A stretch of DNA of 64,000 nucleotides from CAVWXT01 sp963759115 (GCA_963759115.1 CAVWXT010000002.1:124001-188000), one strand, 5' to 3'; positions 55,147 through 64,000 are shown, numbered from the stretch's first letter. The notes: generated by a model from the sequence alone, not told the origin. Translations and numbers: made by a program.

Positions 55147-57746
55147 GGCCTGCCGGCCTGATACTGCTTGAGGCGAGAGACTGTACTCGGCCTTGGTGTC
55201 GGCATCGGGAGCCAGTTTGACGGCCTCCGTCTCCCATTGGGCCGCCTTCGGCCACTTGCGTTCTTCGGCGAAGCCGGCGGCCAGTTGGTCCAGCAGTTCG
55301 TGCAAGTTGCTGACGCCCTTCGAGTCGCCGCCCATGATTTCCTCGCAGTCGTGCGCGGCGAGCTCGAATTGCTTGGCCAGCAAGTAGCAGGAAGCTCGAA
55401 AATACAGCACGGGCTCCAGCGGGAAGTTGACGTCGCTCTTCTTCCGGCCCAGCTCCACGGCGTGAGTAAGATCGTCGACGGCGTGGTCGAGATCGGCCTG
55501 GGCTTCACTCTTGCCGTACTTGGTCATGTAGGCAAGGCCGCGGTTGGCATAGGCGTCCGCGCTGGCGTTTGCGGCGATCGCGTCGCTGAAGTCGGCCAAC
55601 GCCTTGTCGAGATCGCCCATCTTTTCGTACACGTTGCCGCGGTACACGTAGTCCGCGGGGTCGTTTTGCAGCTTGATCGCGGCGCTGTAATCTTCGACGG
55701 CCTTGTCGAGTCGGTCCTTGCGGAACCACGCCCCCGCGCGACGAGAGAATGTCAGGGCATTGGTGGGATCATGCTTGATCGCCTGGTTGAAATCGGAGAT
55801 GGCCTTATCGTAGTCACCCTGCTTCAGGGCCGCGAAACCTCGCTCCAGATAGGCGTCGGAGTATTCCTTGCGGGTCGCGTATCCCCGTTCACCGCGGGGA
55901 TCGAGCGCCATGGCCTTCTCGAAGTCGGCAATCGCGGCGCCGTAGTCCTTCTCCGCCAGCCAAGCGGTTCCGCGGAAGAAATGGGCCGCGGCGTTCGCGT
56001 CGTCCAATTCGATGGCTTTCTTGAAATCGGCCATTGCCTGCTTCGGCTGCTTGAGTTGCAGGTAGCGCGGCCCCGGTCGGTCAGATCGCTGGCGTTTTCG
56101 CGGGCGGCCAGGGCGACATTGAACTGGTCGACGGCCTTCTGAAACTCGTTCTGGGCCAGACAAATTTGGCCGAGACAACTGGCGACCGTCGCGTCGTTCG
56201 GCCGCAGTTCCATCGCCCGCCGCAGATCGGGGATCGCCCGCTGGTAGTCTTTGTCGGCAAAGTGCTTCTGGCCGCGGGCGAGATAGGCCCCGGCAACTTC
56301 CTTGCGGCGGGCAAAGCCCTGGGCGTCGTGCGCGTCGAGGCGGATCGCTTGCTCGAAGTCGTCGATGGCCTGGCCATACCGGGGAATGCTCAGCAGACAG
56401 AGGCCGCGGCCAAAATAGGCGCTGGCCTTGACGTCGGCCGGCGTGCCCTCGCTGGCGATCAGGGCGGCGTAGACGGCCATCGCGCCGTTTACGTCGCCGC
56501 GGGCGACAAGGTCTTCCGCCTTTTGGAGTGTGGGCGGCGGCGGCGTCTCGGCTTTCGCGGGAGGATGATCGCCCCTGCCCGGCTCGACCGGCGGATGAGG
56601 CGGAGCTGGTATGGTCAAGCCGCCCTCGTCGCGGCCGCCAAGGAGCCGATCGCCGTAGTTGGTCCAAAGAAACCAACCGCCCGCCGGCACGCCCGCCAGC
56701 ACGGCCAGCAGCACCAGCGGCATCACGACCCGCGGACGGCGGCGAGCCGCAGGTCGGACGTCGCGTTGGCCGGCGCCCTCGGCGCCGGGGCTGATGGCGG
56801 CGGCGCGCAACTCCTCAACCATGATGGCCGCCGAAGGGAAGCGGTCGGCCGGCGCCGGTGACGTGGCCCGTCGCAACACGGCTTGCTCCGCCGCATTAAG
56901 CCGAGAGAAATCCAAGTCGCCTTGGTCCTTGGCGTTCATGACAGCCGCCAGGCTCTCGTCCTCGTAGGGCAACAGGCCGGTTCTCAACTCGTAGTAGGTC
57001 ACGGCCAGCGAGTACTGATCGGTGGACGAGCTGGGCTGGCCCGTCTGCAAGCACTCCGGCGCGGCGTAGGCGACGGTAGCGGCCGCGGTGGTCATGCGGT
57101 CTGCGCCGATCATGCGGGCCAGGCCGAAATCGCAGATTTGGGCCGCTCCGCCCACGATCATGAGATTGTGCGGCTTGATGTCGCAATGCTGGATGGCGGC
57201 CGGCCCCGACCCCAAGTCGTGTACCGGCCGGTTGAGAAAGTCGAGGGCGTCGGCCACGTCTTCCATGTAGCGGAGGAGCTCGTCCTGCGGAATTCCGTCG
57301 AGCCCCTCGGCCCGGCACTGTTCGAGCCGGTCGAAGAGGCTCAAGTCTCCCAGGCCCATGGCGACAATCAACTCGGCGGCTTGCAGGCGCCCGGCATCGG
57401 CCGGCGCCACCATCGTGGCGCGAAGCGGCGTGGCCACGGTCTCACCCGGCGGCAGTTGCTGTTGGCCGACCAAGGCATCGTCGAGGATCGAGCCGTCCTG
57501 GCCCTTCAGCCAGAAGCCGACGATGGGCACGAGATTGGGGTGCCGCACGCGCTTGACCAACTGCAACGCGCGGAATTCCTTTCGCCCCTCTTGGCCGCCC
57601 AGGCGGATGATCTTCAGCGCGGCCTCCGCGCCGCCCGGCGCCGTCGCTTTCCACACCTCGCCGAAACCGCCGCGTCCCAGGAAGCTCGACAAACGATAGC
57701 CCGAGCCGGGGACGGGTTCATCGCCTTGGCTGTAGGTATGAGGCAT
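55143..57746 (-). CDS. Membrane Ser/Thr protein kinase with C-terminal TPRs, two frame breaks
   Basis: A Hanks-type kinase. The start MPHTYSQGDEPVPGSGYRLS leads to the Gly loop GRGGFGEVW, the Lys in AALKIIRLG, the catalytic loop HCDIKPHNLM, DFG in CDFGLARM and APE in AAPECL. HRD is HCD, so it is a non-RD kinase not requiring activation-loop phosphorylation. A membrane helix (VVMPLVLLAVLAGVPAGGWF) follows at about residue 345. The periplasmic part is some 12 TPRs. Frame shifts near 56070 and 55180 are needed to reach the natural end RLKQYQAGRP at 55143. It likely signals envelope events inward through the TPRs. Confidence 0.85.
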
Positions 57747-58089
57747 AGCGGCCTTCCGCGCCCGTGAACGGTTTCCCTCATTCAGTGTAGGCGCCGTAGC
57801 CCACCAGAGCAAGGTCTGCCGCCTCCGCGCAGCAGTTCCGCAACGGAAGATCGGTGGGGGTAACGCGGGAGGTGAAATGACCGGAGGACAGCGACATTTG
57901 CGGTGTGCGTACCGGGATGACGGTAAGCGGGGCATTTTCCAAGAGGGGTCAAGGACCAGACGGGGCGCGCCACGTGGGAGTCCCCGGAACAGCCGTAGCT
58001 GTCAGGTTGGGACAGGCGCGAGGGGCCGCTTCTACGGCAGGTACCGCACGAGGAGAGGCAGAACGGTCATGGCCGGCACGTGGACCGAG
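57747..58089. other. Intergenic region, nothing recognised
   Basis: Lies between the kinase start and the transposase-like gene. No gene, terminal repeat or promoter could be supported. Confidence 0.4.
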
Positions 58090-58977
58090 CTATGGTCCTC
58101 GGGCGTATTGTCCGCCGCACCGCCGGGAGTGGACCAAAGCCGCGTAGAGTTCGGCGGCCAAGCCGATCAGCGTGAAACGATCACGAAAGGGCGGCTTGAG
58201 GTTCCGTCGCCAGAAGCATTGCAGGAGAATGAAGGCCAGAAACAGCGTGAGCACGAAATTGACGATTGCCGTCGGTTCGTGCTTGAAGACATGATCCAGG
58301 CCCCAATGGGTCGAGGTGCTGTTGAAGCAGCCATTCTCGATGTCCCAACGCCAGTGGCCTGCGCCAGAACGACCGCGCGGATAACTGCCGACGGCTGAAT
58401 GTCGTGGCCCAGTACCACGAGGAGATCTGCTCGGTGTTCTTCCCTTGAGCGGCGATCCGTTCTCGTCGTTGTTCGGTCTCTTTGGTGTGCAATACCCGCA
58501 AGGGCTTGGTGACGCCTTCGGCAGAGGTAAAACCCTCGTCGTCCCAGTATTGGACGGTTCGCCGACCCTCGGTCCACTGGCCGTCGGCGGTGCGTTGGGA
58601 GAACAATCCTTGGGCGTCTTGAAGCCAGCCGCAAACATCCAGTCGCCGCCGCCGTGGAGCACCTTGTTGCGTTTGATGCGGAGGTGGACATCGCGGAGCA
58701 CCTCGCGCAACAAGCTGCTGTCCCACTGCGCGTACACCCGGCCCACGCTGTCGCCGCTGGGGACGCGGGGTCCGACAAAGTTCCGCAGTTGTCCGGGGAA
58801 GTGGCGCTCCTTGTCGATGCCGTTGAGACTGCCGCGGCCCGTGGCGAACATGGCAAACGCGGTGCCAAAAATGGCTGCGGTGGGAATCACCGCCGCGGAG
58901 CGCGAATCGCTAAGCAGAGCCGTCAGCCTGCGGAAGTCGAACACTTTGTCGAGGTAACCATAGAATCGTGCCATCAT
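58090..58977 (-). pseudogene. Transposase-like gene, frame broken
   Basis: The first frame (MMARFYGYLDKVFDFRRLTAL) runs well to GGGDWMFAAGF. The continuation DAQGLFSQRTADGQWTEGRR and YWDDEGFTSAEGVTKPL is in another frame (near 58600-58400). The final block GHWRWDIENGCFNSTSTHWG then DHVFKHEPTAIVNFVL returns to the first. The W-x-IEN motif is the signature of the catalytic Glu of IS4-like DDE transposases. The two compensating shifts suggest indels in a roughly 290-residue protein. The stop of the small upstream gene overlaps its start by ATGA. Confidence 0.65.
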
Positions 58978-59357
58978 GGCGGTTTCTCCTTCCCTGGGCG
59001 CGCCAGGGCCTCCTCTTTCTTGGCCAGGAATGTTTCCAGGCACTGTTGTGAGATCGCATCCAGCAATCCGTCCACCTCTTGGCCGGTCTGGACCCAGCGG
59101 CGGACGGTTTCTTCCAGGGCATGGGGAACATAGATCATTTTCCGCTGTCCGCCCCAACGGATCGCCAGACAAAGAGCCGGGTGTTTCTGCCCCTGTTGGC
59201 AGCGGCAGCCTTTCTTGCCGCAGGTTCGTTGCATTGCGACCAGGCTGCCGCGAAGCAGTGCGCGATCGGCGACCCGTTGGACCGCCTGGGAACGGGCCTC
59301 GCGTTCTTGGGCGGAGCGATGAGTCCGCGAGGCCGGCCGCGGCATTCGTCGCGTCAT
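58974..59357 (-). CDS. DUF6788-like small protein, partner of the transposase
   Basis: A 127-residue protein starting MTRRMPRPASRTHRSAQERE. A central block LRGSLVAMQRTCGKKGCRCQ, then HPALCLAIRWGGQRKMIYVP and ALEETVRRWVQTGQEVDGLL, matches what I know of DUF6788 proteins, which carry a C-x4-C-x-C-like site and are commonly found beside transposases in planctomycetes. It overlaps the transposase start by ATGA, so the two are translated together. Probably a DNA-binding helper; function not established. Confidence 0.65.
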   Translation of the reverse strand: MTRRMPRPASRTHRSAQEREARSQAVQRVADRALLRGSLVAMQRTCGKKGCRCQQGQKHPALCLAIRWGGQRKMIYVPHALEETVRRWVQTGQEVDGLLDAISQQCLETFLAKKEEALARPGKEKPP

Positions 59358-59368
59358 CGGAGGGCTCT

Positions 59369-59392
59369 CCTGTCTGTTATATATAATTATAA
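59369..59392. promoter_or_regulatory. AT-rich palindrome upstream of the DUF6788/transposase pair
   Basis: TCTGTTATA and TATAACAGA form a 9-bp inverted repeat around a short AT spacer, just upstream of the small gene. It may hold the promoter/operator of the unit. Coordinates are approximate by a base or two. Confidence 0.4.
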
Positions 59393-59565
59393 CAGAATAC
59401 GCGACGCCACGCAAGAGATTCTTGGATGCGAATTTGCCCTGCGCCAGGCCGGGAGCTACAAAACGGGGCCTGGCGAGCGGTTACGGCATCAGAAACGCCT
59501 TAGTTGCGGAACTGCTGAGGACTCATTCCCACAAATCCCCGCGTCGCAGAATCACTGCTTACACT

Positions 59566-59597
59566 GGCTCTTCCGGTTCTGGGGGCGAGCACCGCAC
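59566..59597 (+). repeat. Solitary ISL3-type terminal repeat
   Basis: GGCTCTTCCGGTTCTGGG at 59566 matches the left end of the ISL3 element at 4902 exactly for 18 bp. The next 14 bp are also closely similar (GGCGAGCACCGCAC versus TGCGAACGCCGCAC). No transposase or right end follows, so this is a leftover from deletion of a related element. Confidence 0.75.
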
Positions 59598-60000
59598 TGG
59601 CTACTGCATTTTTCCCTAGCCCAGGCGTTGACGCCTGTGGAACGGAAGGCCGTAATCCAATTTCCTTTTCCATTAGGCCCCGTTCACGGGGCCGTGGTTC
59701 TGGCGAAGATCGCCGCGAACCCGGGACTCCCGCCGCCTGAAGGCGGCTAAAAGGAAAAAAGGGGATGGTCGCTCCTTCGTCCCAGGCGTGAAACGCCTGG
59801 GCTAGAGAAAAGATGCCACTCGGCAAGAAAAACCGTTGGCCCGAAGATGGCGAAAACGCATCCACGCCCCTCAGGGCGTTGCCCTGGGCTGGGAGAAACA
59901 AGGGCCTTCGGCCCAGAATGCCCTTGCGTTACGCGCAACGAAAACGGTCCACATCCTACACTGCTCCGACGCGGAATTCTGCATCTGTTGCCCCCGGTCG

Positions 60001-61254
60001 CTATCCGGCACGCGGTCCGGCGGAGTTCGGACCCGCCGTCAAGTCGCGCTCGGTGCGAACCCAGGCACGCTGCCGGCGGAAGAGGAACGCGGTATAGATC
60101 GGCACTTTGCGGAGCATGTAGTGCGGCACGGCCACGACGGCCCGCAACGGTACCTGACGACGGCAAAACACGGCCCAACCGAGGCCGACCGCGGCCGTCA
60201 GCGCCGCCCCGCCGCCGCCCAACAGGCCCAACGGCAGCCACGACGCGCCGAGCCAGCCGGCCAGCGCACTTAGAATGGCAGCGGCTAACCACAAGGCCAC
60301 CAGCAGCGTAAGCGGCGGGATGCTCAGGTCCAGGGCCATGGCCAGCAGCGGCCACGACCGCCGGCCGACGGCGGCCGCCAACAGTCGAGGGATTTGCGTG
60401 GCGGCCGTACGCAGATGACCATGTTCCCACCGCGTGCGTTGGCTGACGAACGCGCGGTCGCCGGCGGGCAGCCCGCTGGTGACGCGGGCCTCGGGGCAGA
60501 AGATCGCCGTATGCCCTTGCCGCGCCAGGTCGATTCCCAACTGCATGTCCTCGACCAGGTTATCGCCCCCAAGTTGCACGCTTTCGGTCAACGGCCAGGG
60601 GATGGCCATGCCGGTGCCCATCAAACGGCACGGCGCGCCCAGCCGCAGCAACCCCAGGGGCCGGATCAGGTTCGTGAAGCGATTGCCCAACAACGACACC
60701 ACCTGGATCGGGCCGGCCGCCGGGTTGCGATCGGTGAGGTTGATCGCTTGCACCGGCCGTTGCGTGCGGCCGGCAAGCCGGCTGAGGACGTCGACCGTCT
60801 GCGGCTCCACCAGGCAGTCGGCATCGACGACGATGACCACCTCGGGCGGATCGTGCCGCAGGACGCACAGCCCATATTCCAGGGCGTACCCCTTGCCGCG
60901 ACGTTCGCGATCCTCTCGCGCGGCGACTTCTGCCCCCGCGGCGCGGGCCAACTCGGCCGTCTGATCGTCGCAGTTGTCGGCCACGACCAATACCCGATCG
61001 CCCGCGGCGAGCGTGGGAATCAGGGCGCCGAGCGTCTGCTCGATGACCACTTGCTCGTTGTGGGCGGGAATCAGCACGGCCGCCCGCGGTCGCGGCGCGG
61101 CGACCGAACGCTCGGGGGTTGCAGTCGAACAGCCGTCCGAACGTCTTCGCGGCAGCAACGCCGCCAAACACTCCAGACAAAACACCGCGATCGGCAGGAG
61201 CACAAGGATGCCGAGCGTGAGTAGAATCGCATTGACTGCGTGCAGAGCCGTCAT
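60001..61254 (-). CDS. Membrane family 2 glycosyltransferase
   Basis: A 417-residue processive-type GT2. An N-terminal helix (AVNAILLTLGILVLLPIAVF) precedes the catalytic domain with AAVLIPAHNEQVVIEQTL, VVADNCDDQTAELA, VIVVDADCLVE and the acceptor motif QRTRW. At least two C-terminal helices follow (LLAMALDLSIPPLTLLVALW, LGLLGGGGAALTAAVGLGW). It probably elongates an exopolysaccharide at the inner membrane. The ATG at 61254 overlaps the upstream stop by one base (TAATG), so translation is coupled to the GNAT gene. Confidence 0.88.
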   Translation of the reverse strand: MTALHAVNAILLTLGILVLLPIAVFCLECLAALLPRRRSDGCSTATPERSVAAPRPRAAVLIPAHNEQVVIEQTLGALIPTLAAGDRVLVVADNCDDQTAELARAAGAEVAAREDRERRGKGYALEYGLCVLRHDPPEVVIVVDADCLVEPQTVDVLSRLAGRTQRPVQAINLTDRNPAAGPIQVVSLLGNRFTNLIRPLGLLRLGAPCRLMGTGMAIPWPLTESVQLGGDNLVEDMQLGIDLARQGHTAIFCPEARVTSGLPAGDRAFVSQRTRWEHGHLRTAATQIPRLLAAAVGRRSWPLLAMALDLSIPPLTLLVALWLAAAILSALAGWLGASWLPLGLLGGGGAALTAAVGLGWAVFCRRQVPLRAVVAVPHYMLRKVPIYTAFLFRRQRAWVRTERDLTAGPNSAGPRAG

Positions 61255-62327
61255 TAGCGGAGGCTCCTCGACTCGATCAAGGTGCGGAGGATTCGACCGG
61301 GCGCCAACAGCGGCCGCCGCAGGGGCGACTGGCGGGCCCAACGATAGGCCCGGTGCCAATTGTGCCGCGCCAGACGCGCCACCGGCCGCAGATCGACCGA
61401 GCCCTCGGCCACGTCGATGGCCCCCGACATCAGGTGCGTCTTGTACTCTTCGGGCCCCTTGCCGAGGTCGATGCGGCGGATGCCGACCGCCGGGCAGGCC
61501 TTCGCCAGTTCCAGCCAGAAGACCAGGCCCGGCGACAATTCGGCGAAGTCGGGACGATAGGCGGAGAACCAGGCGTGCAGCACGTCGTACGACCGCATCG
61601 ACAGGAGGATCGCCGCCACCATGTCGCAGACGTACAACACCGACATCACGCCCGAAAAGCCCTCGCCTTGTGCGGCGAGGACGCGCTCGAGCAGCGCCAC
61701 GGTCCAATCGAAGCCCAGCACGTTCGTGACCCGCGTGCGGCGATACTGCTCGATCTTCCACTTCAACAGCGTTTGCAGAACGGCTGGGTTACTGGAGTGG
61801 ATTTCGACGCGGAGCGGCCCGGCCTCACGCTCGGCGTACCGCAGTTTGCGGATCGCCCGTTTGAACGATTCTCGGTGGCAGGCCAGTTGTTCCGACTGGT
61901 AGCCTTCCCAGCCGCGCGACAAATCGAGGTAGGGCGACGGGGCGACGTTCCAATAGTAGGGCCGGAAGGGGGCTTGCGAGGCCACGACATGATCGAAGTG
62001 CCATGCCGACAGCCGGCAGCCCTCGAGGAGCTGCCGCGGATGCCACGCCACATGCGGCCGGGCGATCACGCCTTGGAAGTCCGACATCTTTCCGCCCACG
62101 GGCCGTGCCACGTTCCGGCGGGCCCGCTGGAAGGGGAAGAATCCGACCGGTTCGCCACCCTCTTCGAGCAGGCCGATTTCCACGTCGCTTCGCACCGCCG
62201 CGACGGCCTGGGTAAACTCGGGCCGGAAATAGGGACTCGCCAGCGCAGCGTCCGCCCGCACGATGGCGGCCCACGCCGCCAAGTGCTCAGCAGTTAACTG
62301 ATCGGCGGGAATGCAGCGGATGTTCAT
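61254..62327 (-). CDS. GNAT-fold acyltransferase (CelD/BcsL, FemAB-like)
   Basis: A 357-residue protein of the acetyltransferase_6/FemAB-like type common in exopolysaccharide operons, where it acylates sugars. Visible parts are EIGLLEEGGEPVGFFPFQR, HRESFKRAIRKLRYAERE and, in the second GNAT half, FSGVMSVLYVCDMVAAILLS and GIRRIDLGKGPEEYKTHL. There is no signal peptide. It is coupled to the downstream glycosyltransferase and lies 26 nt after the O-antigen-ligase-like gene. Confidence 0.85.
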   Translation of the reverse strand: MNIRCIPADQLTAEHLAAWAAIVRADAALASPYFRPEFTQAVAAVRSDVEIGLLEEGGEPVGFFPFQRARRNVARPVGGKMSDFQGVIARPHVAWHPRQLLEGCRLSAWHFDHVVASQAPFRPYYWNVAPSPYLDLSRGWEGYQSEQLACHRESFKRAIRKLRYAEREAGPLRVEIHSSNPAVLQTLLKWKIEQYRRTRVTNVLGFDWTVALLERVLAAQGEGFSGVMSVLYVCDMVAAILLSMRSYDVLHAWFSAYRPDFAELSPGLVFWLELAKACPAVGIRRIDLGKGPEEYKTHLMSGAIDVAEGSVDLRPVARLARHNWHRAYRWARQSPLRRPLLAPGRILRTLIESRSLR

Positions 62328-62353
62328 GGTAGCGTGTAAGTGAGGGCAGCATC

Positions 62354-63811
62354 TCAGTCAAATCGCGATTCACCATCTGGGTGCCACGGGCAGCTCGTCT
62401 GCCCGTGAGGCACTGGCGGACAAGCCGCCAGTGGCCCCCCCCGCGGACAAGCCGCCAGTGGCACGCAAGTCTCCGAACCTTCCTCCAGAAACGCCAATTG
62501 GACGACTCCGCTGCCGGCCATGAGGGCGATGAAGTTGGGGCTCACATTGCCGCTCTCCAGGCAGGCGTTCACCAGGCCGAACACGAGCAGGCTGAGAGTG
62601 AGAGCGAACCCCGGATCGGCGGTTCGGCGAAACGCCGCCGCGGCCTGGCCCAGGCCAACCATCACGACGGCCAGAAAGGTCGCCGCCCCGATCAGGCCGA
62701 CGCTCAATATGGCGTCGATGTAGGCATTGTGGGCCTCGCGCAGCGGCCACTCCAACTCGTCGGAAATCACCTCGATGTGCTTGGTCGTCCAGAACGATTC
62801 GTAGCCATAGCCCTCTAGCGGCCTTTCCCGGATGTAGTTCGCCAGTTCCGTCCAAATGGGAAGCCGTCCGGTCAGGGCCTCCGATTCCTCCTGCCGGCCG
62901 AGCATGACGACCTCGGCGATCTTGTCATCCGCGTCGACTCCGAACACCGATCCGGCCAACGCCCCGGCGCAAATCACGAACACCGCGGACGTGGCAACCA
63001 GCACCTTCGTACGGCCGGAAACGCCGGCCAGCCATAACGCCGTAAGCGCCGACGCAAACGCCGCACAAGACGTCCGCGACTTGGTCAGCAACAGGAATAC
63101 CAACCCCGTGGCGAACAGCGTCCACAGCCAGGCCTTTCCGCGCGTCGTGGCTCGGGCCAGGCAAAACGACGCCAAGCAGAGGACCGACAGGTTGGCCCCT
63201 TGCGTGTTGGGGTGGACCGTGCCGGCGAAGCGATAGCCCGGCGACCAGGGGCGGAACGTGCCCAGCGCCAACTCCGTGCCGACGCCCACCAGCAGATAGG
63301 CCCCCGCGATGACCATCGCCATCAAGGCCACGTCGCGGGGCCGGAATTGCCGGGCGAATCCCAACGCCCCCAAGACGCAGAACATCAGCACGGCCAGCCG
63401 CCGGCAACTCAAGCCCGGATCGATCGACCACAACACGCTTGCCGCCGACCAGGCCAGGTAGAACAGCATCAGCCCCGGGAGCCAACCGGCGGCCCGCAAC
63501 GGCCGGCCATCGCGGCGAACAGTGAGGCACATTCCGAGGAGCCCGATGGCCGACAGTGCCAGGCCCTTGACCCAGTTCTGGCCGGCGGCCGTCAACGTGC
63601 CGTCCGCATCGGACCAAGGGGCGAACCGCTCGTACTGCGAGACCTGGAAGTTGTGGGCCACGAAGAAGAACACGCCGCCGACCACGATGATCGCCAGCCA
63701 CAGCAAGCGAGGATTGGCCGGGGTCGCCGGAGCGCTGGCCGCTCGGCCGGCAGCCGAACCGGCGCCGGCGGTTGTCAAGCGGTTCACTGGAATTTGTGCC
63801 GAGTTCGACAT
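62354..63811 (-). CDS. O-antigen ligase/polymerase-like membrane protein, C-terminus running into a repeat
   Basis: A 485-residue polytopic protein of the Wzy/WaaL (O-antigen ligase) family with about ten helices, starting with LLWLAIIVVGGVFFFVAH. The periplasmic ligase region includes LGRQEESEALTGRLPIWTEL and RPLEGYGYESFW, typical of the family, then AHNAYIDAILSVGLIGAATF. The last 40 residues (from ETCVPLAACPRGG) are encoded by the palindromic repeat at 62379-62463 and are unlike the rest, so the natural C-terminus was probably replaced when the repeat arrived. The start at 63811 has no clear Shine-Dalgarno. Confidence 0.85.
   Translation of the reverse strand: MSNSAQIPVNRLTTAGAGSAAGRAASAPATPANPRLLWLAIIVVGGVFFFVAHNFQVSQYERFAPWSDADGTLTAAGQNWVKGLALSAIGLLGMCLTVRRDGRPLRAAGWLPGLMLFYLAWSAASVLWSIDPGLSCRRLAVLMFCVLGALGFARQFRPRDVALMAMVIAGAYLLVGVGTELALGTFRPWSPGYRFAGTVHPNTQGANLSVLCLASFCLARATTRGKAWLWTLFATGLVFLLLTKSRTSCAAFASALTALWLAGVSGRTKVLVATSAVFVICAGALAGSVFGVDADDKIAEVVMLGRQEESEALTGRLPIWTELANYIRERPLEGYGYESFWTTKHIEVISDELEWPLREAHNAYIDAILSVGLIGAATFLAVVMVGLGQAAAAFRRTADPGFALTLSLLVFGLVNACLESGNVSPNFIALMAGSGVVQLAFLEEGSETCVPLAACPRGGPLAACPPVPHGQTSCPWHPDGESRFD
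62379..62463. repeat. GTGCCAC-type palindromic repeat (family A), copy 4, inside a gene
   Basis: GGGTGCCACGGGCAGC at 62379 with several GCCAGTGGC/GCCACTGGC half-units up to 62463. It lies within the 3' end of the O-antigen ligase-like reading frame, which it extends. Confidence 0.75.
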
Positions 63812-63815
63812 GATC

Positions 63816-64000
63816 TCACGCCGCCTTGGGTTCACAAGGTGCAAAGCCAATCAGCCACCAGAGGGTAAACCAGCGTACCGCGGCGCCGGCGGCCCGGCCG
63901 GCCACCATGGCCACGGCGATGCCCATCGCACCCCAAGGAGACACCAACCACAGGGCCGACGCCGAGCGTGACCACGAGTTGCACGACGTCGCCGACAAGG
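63816..64000 (-). CDS. Membrane protein C-terminus, flippase-like (5' end outside window)
   Basis: The C-terminal membrane helices of a polytopic protein: VGDVVQLVVTLGVG in one frame, then SPWGAMGIAVAMVAGRAAGA and VRWFTLWWLIG in another, joined by a one-base shift near 63955. The order and the place directly upstream of the O-antigen ligase gene suggest a polysaccharide flippase (Wzx type), but only about 60 residues are visible. It ends 4 bp before the ligase start. Confidence 0.45.
   Translation of the reverse strand, partial: LSATSCNSWSRSASALWLVSPWGAMGIAVAMVAGRAAGAAVRWFTLWWLIGFAPCEPKAA

Larger units (their letters stand above)
59358..60000. other. Intergenic region with a relic ISL3 end and short palindromes
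   Basis: Besides the AT-rich palindrome and the relic ISL3 terminus it contains a series of short GC palindromes between about 59605 and 59930 (AGGCGTTGACGCCT, CCCCGTTCACGGGG, CCAGGCGTGAAACGCCTGG, GGGCCTTCGGCCC). No gene is supported. Confidence 0.5.

Noticed and set aside
57880..59440. Terminal inverted repeats of the DUF6788/transposase unit
   Set aside because: GGGCATTTTCCAAGA near 57930 and GGGCAAATTCGCATCC on the other strand near 59440 look alike only weakly; no target duplication was found.
1..64000. CRISPR array, tRNA, rRNA
   Set aside because: No regularly spaced direct repeats and no tRNA or rRNA sequence was recognised by eye; a tRNAscan or CRISPR search was not possible.

Overview
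The window reads as chromosomal DNA of a high-GC planctomycete, probably Pirellulales-like. Supporting signs are Tat-exported Gfo/Idh/MocA oxidoreductases, a VIT/VWA secreted protein, a Ser/Thr kinase with TPRs, a secreted Cys-rich protein with VPYTV-type motifs, DUF6788-type transposon genes and many long palindromic intergenic repeats. No rRNA, tRNA or CRISPR array was recognised. The lineage call is inferred from gene content only.

Layout. 1-7.1 kb: end of a Tat oxidoreductase gene, a frameshifted N6-adenine DNA methyltransferase with an unknown partner gene, and a complete ISL3-family element with 8-bp target duplication. 7.1-22.1 kb: MacB/LolD-type ABC transporter, secreted repeat and beta-barrel proteins, a second Tat oxidoreductase, CBS protein, diguanylate cyclase, esterase, aldo/keto reductase, and a Gly/His/Ser-rich protein behind a sigma-54-like promoter. 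22.3-28.6 kb: HTH-nucleotidyltransferase/HEPN toxin-antitoxin pair, membrane protein, VIT/VWA protein, ACT protein, lipoprotein. 28.8-49.8 kb: a minus-strand surface-polysaccharide cluster. 50.1-57.7 kb: Cys-rich secreted protein, two tandem HEAT/beta-barrel paralogues and a TPR kinase. 58-64 kb: a degenerate two-gene transposon-like unit, then glycosyltransferase, GNAT, O-antigen ligase-like and flippase-like genes entering from the right.

The polysaccharide cluster carries hddA, gmhB and hddC, three of the steps that make GDP-D-glycero-alpha-D-manno-heptose. It also has a split transketolase that could supply sedoheptulose 7-phosphate, a GDP-fucose-synthase-like reductase/epimerase, a DegT-fold enzyme with His at the PLP-lysine site (3-dehydratase-like), two B12-type and one SPASM-type radical SAM enzyme, methyltransferases and glycosyltransferases. 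gmhA and a clear GDP-sugar 4,6-dehydratase are not in the window. Neighbouring genes mostly overlap by ATGA, so translation is probably coupled. An ORF-less group II intron lies between gmhB and hddA, just after a long palindrome, and hddA has its own strong sigma-70-like promoter.

Two points stand out. First, unrelated enzymes of the cluster share small accessory modules, and two truncated mosaic gene remnants point to repeated segmental duplication. Second, roughly 30 single-base frame breaks interrupt otherwise colinear genes, including compensating pairs and one that a tandem paralogue places exactly. Most are probably sequencing or assembly indels, so genes marked as frameshifted should be presumed functional until the reads are checked.
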